64,000 nt of DNA from Akkermansiaceae bacterium (GTDB lineage: Bacteria > Verrucomicrobiota > Verrucomicrobiia > Verrucomicrobiales > Akkermansiaceae). Positions 38,568-48,696 of this stretch are shown here, one piece after another. The stretch spans positions 21,259-85,258 of the forward strand of contig JANXMQ010000069.1 of the NCBI GenBank assembly GCA_025354565.1, written 5' to 3'. Within the stretch, counting starts at the first letter, position 1. Every line of letters starts with the position of its first letter. The notes beneath the pieces were generated by a model. It made no database searches. It saw only the letters and a program-made list of their open reading frames with translations, and was not told the origin of the DNA. Both the position numbers and the translations under genes were made by a program.

Positions 38568-41531
38568 TTACTCGGCCTTGAACTCCAAGGTCAGCAGTGC
38601 GGAAACGAGAGGTTGGGGAAACGCCGTGCCCTCGAAATAGGCCCAGTCGCGATCGGTGGTCTGAGTGCCTTCCTGAACCGGGGTGGTAAGCCAGGTGCCG
38701 TCCGCAAGGAGGACTCGGAGGGAAACCTGCCGGAACTTGAACATGTCCTCGTTCGTCGAGCGCCGGATTTCGAGTTCGTTCGAGGGCTTCAATGATTTCG
38801 GATCGATCGGGATTGAAATCGATTTCCACGCGTCCCCGACCACCGGCAGCGCAACCACTTTGCCGCCATTCAGCCAAACCGACTTCTCACCAAAATCCAC
38901 GCCATTCACACCGAAGAGACCGATGACGAGCTTGGCTTCTGTCGCCTTGGAAAGTTCATCCGGGGAAACGGAACGACGGCTCGCTCCCGCTTCCGCGAGG
39001 GCCTTCTCGGGAATCAGGCAGACCGTTTGACGCCTCAAGCCCGCATCGATTGCCCATGGCTGATCCTTGCCATCTCCACTTGCATCCGCTCCCTTGCGAT
39101 CCATGAGAAGCCAGGCTTCGGCGCGGGTCGATCCTTCGCTGGAAGATCCGATTGAAAGGACCATCTCCTTGCCGATGAGTGCCTTCACGTCAAACGACGC
39201 CATCTTCCAAGGTCGCGCCTTGTCGCTCGGCATTCCGGCGCGGGCATAGCCGGGAAAGGGATTCAGTTTCGCTGCGCTGCTGCGGAGCGGAGTTGCCACC
39301 TGACCGTTGATCTTCACTTCTGGCAATTCCGGGTAGCCGATGACCAGCACTTCCGCCCGACCGCGAGTGTCCGCCGGTATGACGGTTGTGACCTCACTTC
39401 CCGAAAACTTCACAGGCACTGCCGACAACACGGCTCCTTGTTTGGCACGGCCACGGTCGAACTCTAACGCCAGCGTCTGGCAGCCGGGAATCTCGATTCG
39501 GATGGTTCGGCCACTCCAGAAGGTCGGCGACGAATCGTCGTGATAGGGAAACACCACGCGCGAGTGGTATTCCAACGGGGGCCTGGAATTTGGACCGAAC
39601 GGGATCTCAAGGGTCTGGGTTTCCGCCGAGGGATTGCGGGTGACGAGCACTCCGTGGCTATCATTCCAACCGATGTATCCGTAAACCTTTCCTTCATCCG
39701 GCCGACCGCCGACATAGACCGTGTTCGCCAGTGCCTTGAAGTTTTTTTCCGCCCAGCGATGGATGCTGCACAGCGCCTTCCAGTGATCCGGCGTGGCGAC
39801 CTTCGGCGTGATGTACCATTCCTTCATCTGAATACCACGTCCATAGTACATCATCACATGGTCGGCCCACTCGCGGACACCGTCGCCGGGGCCTTCGAGC
39901 TGATGACGCGCATTGAGAATGATGCCGTGGGTCATCAGTCGGGAAATCGGCACCAGCGGACGATCCGCCGCGTCGCCCCACATCCGCCAGAGAAAGGTAT
40001 CGCGATCGGTCGTGGCCATCGCTCGGACCGAGAGTTCCGGCCAGTTTCCATTCGCCCCATCATCGCCTGCTAGCATCCATAACGCATCGCCATGCATCAG
40101 CCACCACGGCGAGAACCACACCCAGTTCGTTAGATTCTGATAGACCTCCGGGTTCACCTCGCGGGTGACATGCAACAACCGGATCATCGCATCGACATTC
40201 GCCTCATGACCATGACGATCCGTGGGCGGATGCCCGTTACCTTCGCCGATATCGGACAGGTGGTTGAAGTCGTGCTTGAAATAGCCCACCTTCGCCTCGC
40301 CCGCGAGGCGGCGGAGTTGCTGCTCGAGCTGGGTCCGATACGCCTCGGAGCTGAGCGAGTAGTGACCGAAGTAACGCGAAAAATAGCGATTCGCCTGTGC
40401 CTTCGCATACCCCTTTGTCTGGCCCCAGTTCGCATCGGAGTTCGTGCCATCGAGCGCGAGCCACAGCCCGAGATTCGTTCCCTCCGCCCGCAGCGCCTCG
40501 CTCAATTTTACCAGATCCGCAAAGCCGCCGGGGAAATCACGCGGCGTCGGCTCATAAACCGACTGCCGGTTCTGCCAGCCATCGTCCGGGACCATCGCAT
40601 CGATCTTCACGCCATAGGGCGCGATGGCCGTTTTGAAATCCCGAAAGATGTTCACGAAGTTGTCGCCCTTCAATGATTTCCCGGCCGGATCAAACCAGTT
40701 GTTGTAATGCGTAAATGAACGATCCGGCTTTTGGATTGTTTGCAGGTAGTCCGCGAACTGCGACTCCACCGAGACACCGCCCCCGCACACCGCCGACTTG
40801 CTAGTAATTTTCCACACCGCTCCTTCCTTTACCGCGAATCCGGGAAAGTGGAACAAGCGGATCAGTCCCGCCCGCGCATGGTCTTCACGATCACGACCGT
40901 CCAGATCGACGAAGCTGTAATTCCCCACCATCTCGTAATGATGCGTGTCTGGCTTCGGCGTATTGCCATCGGTATGGCGGCTGTGGCCGGCGGGATATTC
41001 CAATCCGAAGAACCACTTGCCCGAGAGAAACACCGGCTCACCACGACCTCCGCGCGTCGCTTCACCGGTTGCGGAAAATCGTTCCACTTCGAGTCGGTCG
41101 ATCGTTGCTTCCGTGGCAAATTCCATATCTAACGATTTCCGAATCCAGCGTTCGCCCGGCTTCGAAACATACCGCACATTCACCTTCGACGGCACCACGC
41201 CCTTCGCCTCCCGCCCCAACGGCCATTGGTAGCGAATCGTCCATACGGAGGCCTCGCCCTCCTTTGTCAGTGTTGGATCTCCGACTGCCACGAAATCAGA
41301 AATCGTCCACTCGCGGTCATCCATCATCCGGATGTGGAACTCGTCACTCTGGGTCGATATCGATTCCTTTCCTGATATGAACTTCGTCGTCCGCCACACC
41401 TTTCCATCGGAGGTCAGCTCGCGTTGGAATCCCGGTTCACCGATCAGCATCGGCGCGGCCTGGCCCCGTGAGCAGATGCACAAACCCATGGCAACAATCC
41501 ATAGCGCAACGAGCGGACGTGAAGTGATCAT
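38568..41531 (-). CDS. Secreted GH36-like alpha-galactosidase family protein
   Basis: A 987-residue protein with a signal peptide (ending SRGQA). The N-terminal beta supersandwich is followed by a clan-D TIM barrel: VPDDGWQ (about 314-320), LGLWLALDGTN and VGYFKHDFNHL with the candidate nucleophile Asp421, matching the KxD motif of GH36/GH27 enzymes. A C-terminal beta domain of about 250 residues (about 730-987) extends beyond GH36 and may bind carbohydrate. Likely activity is hydrolysis of alpha-galactosides in the periplasm or outside; the exact substrate cannot be told. A single gene without transport partners. Confidence 0.78.
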   Translation of the reverse strand: MITSRPLVALWIVAMGLCICSRGQAAPMLIGEPGFQRELTSDGKVWRTTKFISGKESISTQSDEFHIRMMDDREWTISDFVAVGDPTLTKEGEASVWTIRYQWPLGREAKGVVPSKVNVRYVSKPGERWIRKSLDMEFATEATIDRLEVERFSATGEATRGGRGEPVFLSGKWFFGLEYPAGHSRHTDGNTPKPDTHHYEMVGNYSFVDLDGRDREDHARAGLIRLFHFPGFAVKEGAVWKITSKSAVCGGGVSVESQFADYLQTIQKPDRSFTHYNNWFDPAGKSLKGDNFVNIFRDFKTAIAPYGVKIDAMVPDDGWQNRQSVYEPTPRDFPGGFADLVKLSEALRAEGTNLGLWLALDGTNSDANWGQTKGYAKAQANRYFSRYFGHYSLSSEAYRTQLEQQLRRLAGEAKVGYFKHDFNHLSDIGEGNGHPPTDRHGHEANVDAMIRLLHVTREVNPEVYQNLTNWVWFSPWWLMHGDALWMLAGDDGANGNWPELSVRAMATTDRDTFLWRMWGDAADRPLVPISRLMTHGIILNARHQLEGPGDGVREWADHVMMYYGRGIQMKEWYITPKVATPDHWKALCSIHRWAEKNFKALANTVYVGGRPDEGKVYGYIGWNDSHGVLVTRNPSAETQTLEIPFGPNSRPPLEYHSRVVFPYHDDSSPTFWSGRTIRIEIPGCQTLALEFDRGRAKQGAVLSAVPVKFSGSEVTTVIPADTRGRAEVLVIGYPELPEVKINGQVATPLRSSAAKLNPFPGYARAGMPSDKARPWKMASFDVKALIGKEMVLSIGSSSEGSTRAEAWLLMDRKGADASGDGKDQPWAIDAGLRRQTVCLIPEKALAEAGASRRSVSPDELSKATEAKLVIGLFGVNGVDFGEKSVWLNGGKVVALPVVGDAWKSISIPIDPKSLKPSNELEIRRSTNEDMFKFRQVSLRVLLADGTWLTTPVQEGTQTTDRDWAYFEGTAFPQPLVSALLTLEFKAE

Positions 41532-41730
41532 GTTGGGATTTGGTTCCTGAGAAATTAGTTTTGTATGTAAACGCGGAGTTTTTTGGCGTTGCGTCGTCTG
41601 ATACGAGCAACGATCAAAACCACCCGTCGCCCTGCAGCGAGGACCGTGAAATCATCCCCGGGATGTTAAAAGACAATAAGGCGCAGACGGATCAAATCCT
41701 CAGCGTCTGCTCCTATTTCACGGTCCAGGC

Positions 41731-42606
41731 TCATGCCCGGCTGCTCACGACCCGCCAAGTAGCGAGCAGTGTGAGAGCCGCGCCAGCGATTTCTAAAGGT
41801 CGGAAGATCTCGCCGAAAAACAGGAAGCCACCCAGCGCGGTGGCCAGCGGCAGCAGCATTTGCAGCGATGAGCCGCGCGATACCGACATGAACTGATAGG
41901 CGCGGGTCATGATGAGTTGGGCGATGGTAACGACCACCGCTGCTAGAATCAGCACGACCCATGTGGAGGGCGGGAGTTCGGGCAATTTCACCACCGCAGG
42001 AGCGGCGAGAATGAGGCTGTAAAATGCCTGCGAGGCGTATATCGTGGCCGGGTGTTCTTCATGCCGCAGGCGGCGAATGATGACGATCACCCAGCCCGCG
42101 CCGACTGCGCCAGCTAGGGCGATTAGATCGTAGAGCGAGGGGCGTGGAAATTGGCCGTCGCCGCTGAGGAAAAGGGCCAGACCGCCGAAGCCGACGAGCA
42201 TCCACAGCAGCGCCGCGCGGCTGGGTTTTTCATTGAGCCAGAACGCGGCGATGAGGGTGCCGAACATCGGATATGTTAGATTCAGGATGACCGCGCGACC
42301 GGCCCCGATTTTCACCACCGTCACATAATAAGCAACGATGCTCAAGGCCCCGACGATGCCACGGATGGCGATGAGCCGCCCGGTGAACAGACGTGTGGGA
42401 TCCAGCCCGCGGCCCCGACCGTAAACTCCGAAGACCACTAACAGCCCGACGCCGCCCCGGAAAAAAGTAGCGACCCAGCCACCCGCCGCCGGGGTGTGCA
42501 GGGCGACGGCGCGGACCAGCAACGTGTTCACGGCGAACAGCGCCACCGATCCCAGCATGAGCATCACGTTGCGTCGGCTGAAGGAGTCATCAGGTTTCAT
42601 TTGCAT
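41731..42606 (-). CDS. DMT-superfamily (EamA) transporter
   Basis: A 291-residue membrane protein with ten predicted helices in two EamA repeats (first about 15-140, second about 155-285), including the typical VTVAQLIMTRAYQF-like stretch AVVVTIAQLIMTRAYQFMS and LNLTYPMFGTLIAAFWLNEKPS. These proteins export amino acids or other metabolites. The substrate cannot be inferred. It stands alone on the minus strand. Confidence 0.85.
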   Translation of the reverse strand: MQMKPDDSFSRRNVMLMLGSVALFAVNTLLVRAVALHTPAAGGWVATFFRGGVGLLVVFGVYGRGRGLDPTRLFTGRLIAIRGIVGALSIVAYYVTVVKIGAGRAVILNLTYPMFGTLIAAFWLNEKPSRAALLWMLVGFGGLALFLSGDGQFPRPSLYDLIALAGAVGAGWVIVIIRRLRHEEHPATIYASQAFYSLILAAPAVVKLPELPPSTWVVLILAAVVVTIAQLIMTRAYQFMSVSRGSSLQMLLPLATALGGFLFFGEIFRPLEIAGAALTLLATWRVVSSRA

Positions 42607-42860
42607 GTCGGTTCCGGCGGGAAAACCGGAACGTCCGGGCGACAGGCGGGACTCACTCGATCCCCGGAACCTGCCGTATTAGCGGTCGTTCTGGAGATGG
42701 ATTGCGGATGAAATTTCCGCGTCAAGCTCCGTGCGCCAGCCCATGCCGCCACACCATGGCGGCGGAAAGTTTGGCTCGGAGTGGAAGGACGGAAATCATC
42801 GCGCGGCGGATTTGGCAGGGATGTTCTCGGAGGTCAAGAATCGACTTGAGGTTTGTGGCG

Positions 42861-43463
42861 TCAAAACTCGGACAATCGCGATACCCGCAGGCGTTCGGCG
42901 GCGATGATTGCTTGGAACTGCGCGTAGTCCCGCTCCTTGGTCGAGGACACGATGCAATAGGCGTAGCGTCGCCAATGGCGCATTTCCTCGAGGGCGTTGG
43001 TCATGCGTAGGGCGATGATTTCCGCACTGTCGGTGCCGCGGCTGGAGAGGCGGTGGTGAAGTTCTGCCTCGCTAGGTGGCATGACGAAGAGATCGATGAA
43101 GGCCTGATGAATCTCCGGGTCCGGGCAATCACGAATCTGATCCGCGCCCTGGACGTCGATGTCCATGACGACATCGGTTCCGGTCTGGAGATACGAAATG
43201 ACCTCGGATTTCAGCGAACCGTATAGGTTTTCATGGACGACGGCGTGTTCGAGGAAATCGCCGGCAGCGAGTCTTTGTTCGAAATCCGTGCGCGTTAGAA
43301 AATGATAGTCCTTGCCATTTTCCTCGCCGGGACGCGGCGGGCGAGTCGTACAGGATATGGAATAGTGGACCTCGCCCGAGTCGGCCAGTTTTCGGCAAAG
43401 CGTGGTTTTTCCCGATCCCGAGGGGCCAGAAACGACAAGAAGGACGCCGGTGCGCTCGGACAT
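42861..43463 (-). CDS. gmk: Guanylate kinase
   Basis: A 200-residue enzyme that converts GMP to GDP with ATP. The start is MSERTGVLLVVSGPSGSGKTT; the 61 upstream residues of the ORF track do not belong to the family. The P-loop GPSGSGKTT is followed by SCTTRPPRPGEENGKDYHFL (GMP-binding), VVMDIDVQGADQIR and RMTNALEEM. It lies alone, divergent from the glycosyltransferase-phosphatase fusion. Confidence 0.95.
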   Translation of the reverse strand: MSERTGVLLVVSGPSGSGKTTLCRKLADSGEVHYSISCTTRPPRPGEENGKDYHFLTRTDFEQRLAAGDFLEHAVVHENLYGSLKSEVISYLQTGTDVVMDIDVQGADQIRDCPDPEIHQAFIDLFVMPPSEAELHHRLSSRGTDSAEIIALRMTNALEEMRHWRRYAYCIVSSTKERDYAQFQAIIAAERLRVSRLSEF

Positions 43464-43648
43464 TGGGTGATGATGTAGAAACAAAGGCCGGGGCGGAATC
43501 GAGAAGATTTTCGATTTTTTAAAAACTCCCCGGAGCGGTGTAAAATCTTCGGTGCTCCTGGTTGTGACGAAATCGTCACTGATTCCGAAGCGGGAAAATT
43601 CGCCTGATGTGATGCTTTGAGTTGGGTTTAACAAACGATCCTGCATTC

Positions 43649-45643
43649 ATGAAAATCGACATCGTGACGGATACCTACGCCCCGGATGTGAACGGGGTGG
43701 CGATGACGCTGGGTCGTTTGTGTGACGGATTGAAAGCGCGCGGACATCGGATTCACGTCATCCACACCGGCGAGATCGCCAAGCCGGGTGAGACTTGTTC
43801 CGCAGCAGTGGCGTTGCCCGGCTATCGTGAGGTGCGGGTGGGCCTGCCCGAGCCGTTCAAGTTGCGGACGCGGTGGTTGAAAAAGCGCCCGGACGCGATC
43901 TACGTCGCCACCGAGAGTCCGTTAGGCAAGTCCGCACTCAAGGCGGCGAACGCGCTGGGCATCCCGGTGGCCACTGGGTTTCACACGAATTTCCATCAAT
44001 ACATGGAGCAATACCGGATGGGTGGCTTGCAGCCGGTGGCGATGGCCTATCTCAAGAATTTCCACCAACGCGCGGACTGCACTCTGACGCCGTCCCAAGA
44101 CGTGGTGGATAAGCTGTTAGCTGAGGGTTTCCGAAATGTCTATCTGCTAGGACGCGGGGTTGACACCGTGTTATACGCACCTGAGAAACGCTGTGCGACG
44201 CTTCGCGCGGAGTGGGGTGCCAGTCCGGGATCGCCCGTGGCGATGATCGTCGGACGGGTGGCGGCGGAGAAAAATTTTGACCTCGCGCTACTGGCCTTCG
44301 AACAAATGCGCCAGGCCGTCCCGGATGTGCGCTGCGTGGTAGTCGGCGATGGTCCGTTGCGGGAGAGGCTGGCAGAGAAATACGCTTGGCTGCATTTCGC
44401 CGGAGTCCGGCTCGGGGAGGATCTGGCGCAGCACTATGCCTCGGCAGATGTGCTGGTTTTTCCCAGCGAGACGGAGACCTTTGGCAATGTCATGTTAGAA
44501 GGCCTGGCCAGCGGCCTGGCCACGGTGAGTTATGATTATGCCGCCGCCAATCTGCATGTGCAGGATGGCGGGAACGGCCTGAAGGCGGTCAAGGGCGATG
44601 CGGTTGGTTTTCTGAAAATCGCGGTCGAAGCTCTCTCAATCCGCTCGGATCACCCGCTGCGACTGGCCGCGCGTGAAACGGCGGAAACTCTCGGCTGGGA
44701 GCAGGTGGTGAAGGAATTTGAAAACCGCTTGGAAACCATCGCCGGAATCAAGCCGACCACTACGCCGCCCGCCTTCAAGCTGGCGAAACGCCCGAAGTTC
44801 CATTGCCGGACGGTTTTTCTATCAGACATCCATCTCGGCACGCCCGACAGCAAGGCGAACGAGGTGGTGGATTTCCTCAAACATATCCGCTGCGCCAAGC
44901 TGGTCCTCAATGGCGACATCATCGACGGCTGGGCCCTGCGGCGCGGTGGAAAATGGAGCGCCCGCCACAGCCGCGTGATCCGCAGGGTGCTCAAGATGAC
45001 CGAGCGCGATGATACGGAAGTGATCTATCTGCGGGGCAATCACGATGACATCCTCGAACGTTTTCTGCCGCTGTCCTTTGGCCGGATCAAGTTCACCAAG
45101 GAACACATTCACCTAACTGAAACAGGCAAGCGCTATTTCATCGTGCATGGCGACGGCTTCGACAGTGTCTCCACCAATCACCGCTGGCTGGCCTCACTGG
45201 GCGCGGTCGGCTACGATTTTCTGTTAAGTGCAAATCGACTCTACAATCATTGGCGGGCATGGCGGGGTAAGGAATATTTCTCACTTAGCAAGCGGGTGAA
45301 GGCCAAGGTAAAATCCGCTGTTAGTTTCGTGGACCGCTATGAGGAACTGCTCCAGGATCTGGCCCGCCACAAGAAATGCGACGGCATCATCTGCGGTCAC
45401 ATCCACACGCCGGAGGACAAACAGGTCGGGGAAATCCACTATCTCAACTCGGGCGACTGGGTGGAGAGTCTGACCGCCATCATCGAGCATGACGACGGAC
45501 GGATGGAGCTGATCCAGTATGATGAGTTCATGAAATCGCTACTGGCAACGGCAGAGCCTGAGGCGAAAAATCCGCCTGCGGAACCGGCCTTGGCAGGGAC
45601 CGAGTTGCCAGCGGCCATGCAGATAGCGCTTCGCAGTAGATAG
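43649..45643 (+). CDS. Fusion of GT4 glycosyltransferase and LpxH-like metallophosphatase
   Basis: A 664-residue two-domain protein. Residues about 1-375 form a GT-B family 4 glycosyltransferase (MKIDIVTDTYAPDVNGVAMT, ATGFHTNFHQYMEQY, MIVGRVAAEKNFDLAL and the Glu-x7-Glu region SETETFGNVMLEGLASG), closest to MgtA/PimB-like mannosyltransferases. Residues about 388-640 form a calcineurin-like phosphoesterase with all metal motifs: FLSDIHLGT, LNGDIIDGW, LRGNHDD, VHGDGFD and CGHIHTPE, resembling UDP-2,3-diacylglucosamine hydrolases. The fusion suggests both act in one glycolipid path. A terminator follows 15 bp after the stop. Confidence 0.9.
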   Translation: MKIDIVTDTYAPDVNGVAMTLGRLCDGLKARGHRIHVIHTGEIAKPGETCSAAVALPGYREVRVGLPEPFKLRTRWLKKRPDAIYVATESPLGKSALKAANALGIPVATGFHTNFHQYMEQYRMGGLQPVAMAYLKNFHQRADCTLTPSQDVVDKLLAEGFRNVYLLGRGVDTVLYAPEKRCATLRAEWGASPGSPVAMIVGRVAAEKNFDLALLAFEQMRQAVPDVRCVVVGDGPLRERLAEKYAWLHFAGVRLGEDLAQHYASADVLVFPSETETFGNVMLEGLASGLATVSYDYAAANLHVQDGGNGLKAVKGDAVGFLKIAVEALSIRSDHPLRLAARETAETLGWEQVVKEFENRLETIAGIKPTTTPPAFKLAKRPKFHCRTVFLSDIHLGTPDSKANEVVDFLKHIRCAKLVLNGDIIDGWALRRGGKWSARHSRVIRRVLKMTERDDTEVIYLRGNHDDILERFLPLSFGRIKFTKEHIHLTETGKRYFIVHGDGFDSVSTNHRWLASLGAVGYDFLLSANRLYNHWRAWRGKEYFSLSKRVKAKVKSAVSFVDRYEELLQDLARHKKCDGIICGHIHTPEDKQVGEIHYLNSGDWVESLTAIIEHDDGRMELIQYDEFMKSLLATAEPEAKNPPAEPALAGTELPAAMQIALRSR

Positions 45644-45658
45644 GATCTCGCCAGCGCT

Positions 45659-45681
45659 CGCCCGACATTCCGGGCGTTTTT
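45659..45681 (+). terminator. Rho-independent terminator after the fusion gene
   Basis: CGCCCG-ACATTC-CGGGCG followed by TTTTT. Confidence 0.85.
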
Positions 45682-45781
45682 GACAACCGGGCGTTTTCCC
45701 CGCATGGGAAAAATTTCGCACTGCATCGAGATTTCATGAATCCTTCATCAAGCATTCATGCGACGGGTGGATTCATGGCGC

Positions 45782-47425
45782 ATGGCCAAATTCAACAAAC
45801 TGTTACTGATTTCCGCGCTGGCATCGAATCTGGTCTGGGCAGGGCCGGGGCTGGATCTGGCAGAAGTGAAACTGCCTTATGGCGAATTGAAATCTCTCAT
45901 CACTGCGGCCACCCGCCCGGTCGCCAATCGAGGGCCGACGTCCGCGCTGTTGTCGGCGCGGTTCCGGTTTAGTATGATGGAAGGCAAGCCGGTGGCGGAT
46001 GCTCTATTTCGCACCACGGCCTTCGCCGAGGGCTTGGCGATGGTTCCGTTAGTTGGCGGTGCTGTGTCAGTAGCAAGCCAGCAACCGCCGGATTCAAGGA
46101 TCGTGATTGAGGATAATATGCTCTGTCAGGCGCTCGAAAAACCGGGCAGCCAGAATCTCGAAATGCGGCTTTTACCTGTCTTTGGTGGGGAAGGAGCGGG
46201 TCTGATCATCCCCGCCTGCCCGGCGGCGATATTTGAAACCGGTGAGCTGGGTGCTGAGTGGTCGCTGGGCGTGAAACTCGACGGCAAGGAGCAAGTGCTG
46301 GGTTCTAACCAAAAAGTGGCGCTGCCGTTCGGCGGGGGCGTGGTGGAGATTCGGATGTTGGGTGGCGAGGAAACGCGTGAGGCGCTGCGCCCGCCGGAAC
46401 CCTCGGTATGGAGCTGGCAACAGCAGGCGCTGGTCATCCCGGGCGATGGCGAGATTGCTTATCGGGTGTTGGGCCGTGCATCCGCAGCGAGTGGCTCGGG
46501 AGTCGCGGCAGCGCTGGCTTTGCCGGCGGACGCGCGGGAGGTGAAAGTCACGGGCGATAACCTTGCCGGGACCAAAGTCACACGCGGGGCGGATCGCGCT
46601 CAGACACTACAGATCGAGTGGAAAACCCGGGGACTGCTAGAGCGCGAGGTGGCGATTTCCTACCTGTTGCCGTGCCGTCCGCTGGATCGTAAGTGGAAAC
46701 TTCAGGCCCCTTCGGCTCCGGGAGAGAACGCGACTCAAACGCGTTTCATCATTCCCGGAGTGCCCGAGTTCGCCTATGCGGCGGACGGATTGACGGGGCC
46801 GTTTGCGGTCAAGGGCCTGCCGCAGCGCTTGACCAGCGATCTCAAAAGCCAAGCCTGCTATCAGATAGATGCCGCCACTGTGGCGGATCTGACGGTGACT
46901 CCGCTGCCCTTGGTGGCGACGGCGGATGCGATCATCAGCGAGGCGCTGTGGACCGTGAAGCTTGAGCCGGACGGCGCGATGTTGGTCGAGGGGACGATGA
47001 GCCTTGAGCATCGCGGGATGCTTGGAGTGTTGCTAGACGTCCCGCCAGGGATGACGCTGCTGGCCTGCAATGTCGGCGGGAAGTCGGCCTCACCGGTGGA
47101 TGCGGGGGCGGGAAAACTAGAGATTCACCTAGCGGGGGAGGAGGCCAGCACGCGGATTTCATGCTCATTCACCGGTCGCGTTGCGGCGTTTGATCCGGTG
47201 GCCGGAACCTTGGAACTGGCATTGCCGCAGACCCCGTTATTTATCCGCGCACTGACATGGAAGATCGAGCTGCCGCGTGGCTATCAGGCGGAAACCCACG
47301 GCAATCTGGTCCGCGTGGCGGATTCCGGTGACCCAACTTCCCGGCTGACGCTGCGGAAAAACCTGTGCCGTGAAGAGCGGCCTGAGACCCATGTTTTCTA
47401 TCAACGCTCCGATTTGAAAAACTGA
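45782..47425 (+). CDS. Large secreted protein of unknown function
   Basis: About 547 residues from MAKFNKLLLISALASN, a signal peptide ending near VWAG; the upstream eight residues of the ORF track are doubtful. The mature protein is beta-rich with no motif I know (for example LLPCRPLDRKWKLQAPSAPG, VVLLDVPPGMTLL-type strands near GMLGVLLDVPPGMTLLACNV). It is 33 bp upstream of a CreD-like membrane protein, so the two probably form one unit. The arrangement suggests an envelope role, but nothing more can be said. Confidence 0.65.
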   Translation: MAKFNKLLLISALASNLVWAGPGLDLAEVKLPYGELKSLITAATRPVANRGPTSALLSARFRFSMMEGKPVADALFRTTAFAEGLAMVPLVGGAVSVASQQPPDSRIVIEDNMLCQALEKPGSQNLEMRLLPVFGGEGAGLIIPACPAAIFETGELGAEWSLGVKLDGKEQVLGSNQKVALPFGGGVVEIRMLGGEETREALRPPEPSVWSWQQQALVIPGDGEIAYRVLGRASAASGSGVAAALALPADAREVKVTGDNLAGTKVTRGADRAQTLQIEWKTRGLLEREVAISYLLPCRPLDRKWKLQAPSAPGENATQTRFIIPGVPEFAYAADGLTGPFAVKGLPQRLTSDLKSQACYQIDAATVADLTVTPLPLVATADAIISEALWTVKLEPDGAMLVEGTMSLEHRGMLGVLLDVPPGMTLLACNVGGKSASPVDAGAGKLEIHLAGEEASTRISCSFTGRVAAFDPVAGTLELALPQTPLFIRALTWKIELPRGYQAETHGNLVRVADSGDPTSRLTLRKNLCREERPETHVFYQRSDLKN

Positions 47426-47458
47426 TATTTAAAGTATCAACTCTCGCCTTATATCTCT

Positions 47459-48667
47459 ATGAAAATCATTCATTTAATCGCATCAGTATTCATCGTCGGC
47501 TGCACGACACTGGCTTGGTTCGTGCTGGCGTTCGCTATGTCGAAACGGACTGAAGAGTCATCGCAAACCATGTCGCGTGAAGTCACCGGCGTGTGGAATC
47601 CCGCCTTGGAACAGAAACACCCTGAGGCTTGGTATGAAACGCCCAATGCGCCCGGTGGTCGTGCGACTTTGCTACCCGCGAAGTCCACTGTGCTGGTTGA
47701 TTTGAAATTTGTCCCGAAACAACGCGGCTTGTTCCGCCACCGCACCTATGATGTGGGTTTCAAGGCGGACTATACTTTTGTCAATCCGACCCGCATCCCA
47801 CAGACACTTTATATAAGTTTCCCGTTGCCAGCGGGGGCGGAGAAACTGGAAGGATTTGAATGCATGTTCGATAATGTGAAGGAGTCAGTAGCCACGAGGC
47901 CGAACAGTTCCGGTGAGGCGACACGGGCCATTGTGGTGCCGGCTTCTGGAAGTATCATGCTCCACGCGGCCTATCAGACGAGAGGCACCGGAACATGGAC
48001 TTATGGGTTTCCGGATAAACGCCGGATCGCCGGATTTATCCTGAAAATGCGCACGGATTTCACCGAGATCAATTTCCCAATGGGGACTGGATCGCCGAAA
48101 GATGGCGACCGGAAAATGGATGGCAATGGCTGGGATCTGGTTTGGAATTACCCGGACGTGCTGGCGGTGCCGTCGATCGGGATGGACATGCCGAACCTAT
48201 TGAATGCCGGGCCGGTGGCGGCGCGGATTGCGTTTTTTGCACCGGTCTCGTTGGTGTTTTTCGTGACGGTGTTGTTATTGGTCGGCGGACTCAAGGGCGT
48301 GCCGCTGCACCCGATGCATGTGTTTTTTGTCGCCGCAGGGTTCTTCGCCTTTCACCTGTTGTTCGCCTATTTGGTGGATCTGATTCCGCTCTATCCGAGT
48401 TTCGCGATCGCGACGGTGGTTTCGGTGGTGTTAGTTTGTGGCTACCTGCGGGCGGTGGGTGGCAATACTTTGTTTAAAGTGGCATTACCGGCACAGCTCG
48501 CCTATCTGGTTTTGTTCAGCGCGTCATTTTTCTTCGACGGCCTAACAGGTATCACGTTGACGATCTGCGGGGTGGCCACGCTCGCCCTGTTGATGGCGCT
48601 GACCGCCAGGGTCGAGTGGCGCACGCATTTCACCAAACGCCGGGACATGGTGGCTGGGGTGAGTTGA
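47459..48667 (+). CDS. CreD-like inner-membrane protein
   Basis: A 402-residue protein with one N-terminal helix, a large periplasmic domain of about 230 residues and a C-terminal bundle of about six helices. The helical part resembles CreD: GVPLHPMHVFFVAAGFFAFHLL and AIATVVSVVLVCGYL correspond to its HPxxY and SYY-type helices. CreD proteins are linked to envelope stress in E. coli, but their mechanism is unclear. It follows the secreted protein above with a 33-bp gap. Confidence 0.6.
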   Translation: MKIIHLIASVFIVGCTTLAWFVLAFAMSKRTEESSQTMSREVTGVWNPALEQKHPEAWYETPNAPGGRATLLPAKSTVLVDLKFVPKQRGLFRHRTYDVGFKADYTFVNPTRIPQTLYISFPLPAGAEKLEGFECMFDNVKESVATRPNSSGEATRAIVVPASGSIMLHAAYQTRGTGTWTYGFPDKRRIAGFILKMRTDFTEINFPMGTGSPKDGDRKMDGNGWDLVWNYPDVLAVPSIGMDMPNLLNAGPVAARIAFFAPVSLVFFVTVLLLVGGLKGVPLHPMHVFFVAAGFFAFHLLFAYLVDLIPLYPSFAIATVVSVVLVCGYLRAVGGNTLFKVALPAQLAYLVLFSASFFFDGLTGITLTICGVATLALLMALTARVEWRTHFTKRRDMVAGVS

Positions 48668-48696
48668 ACCTGGAACTCATCCTCGCCGCCGCGCTG

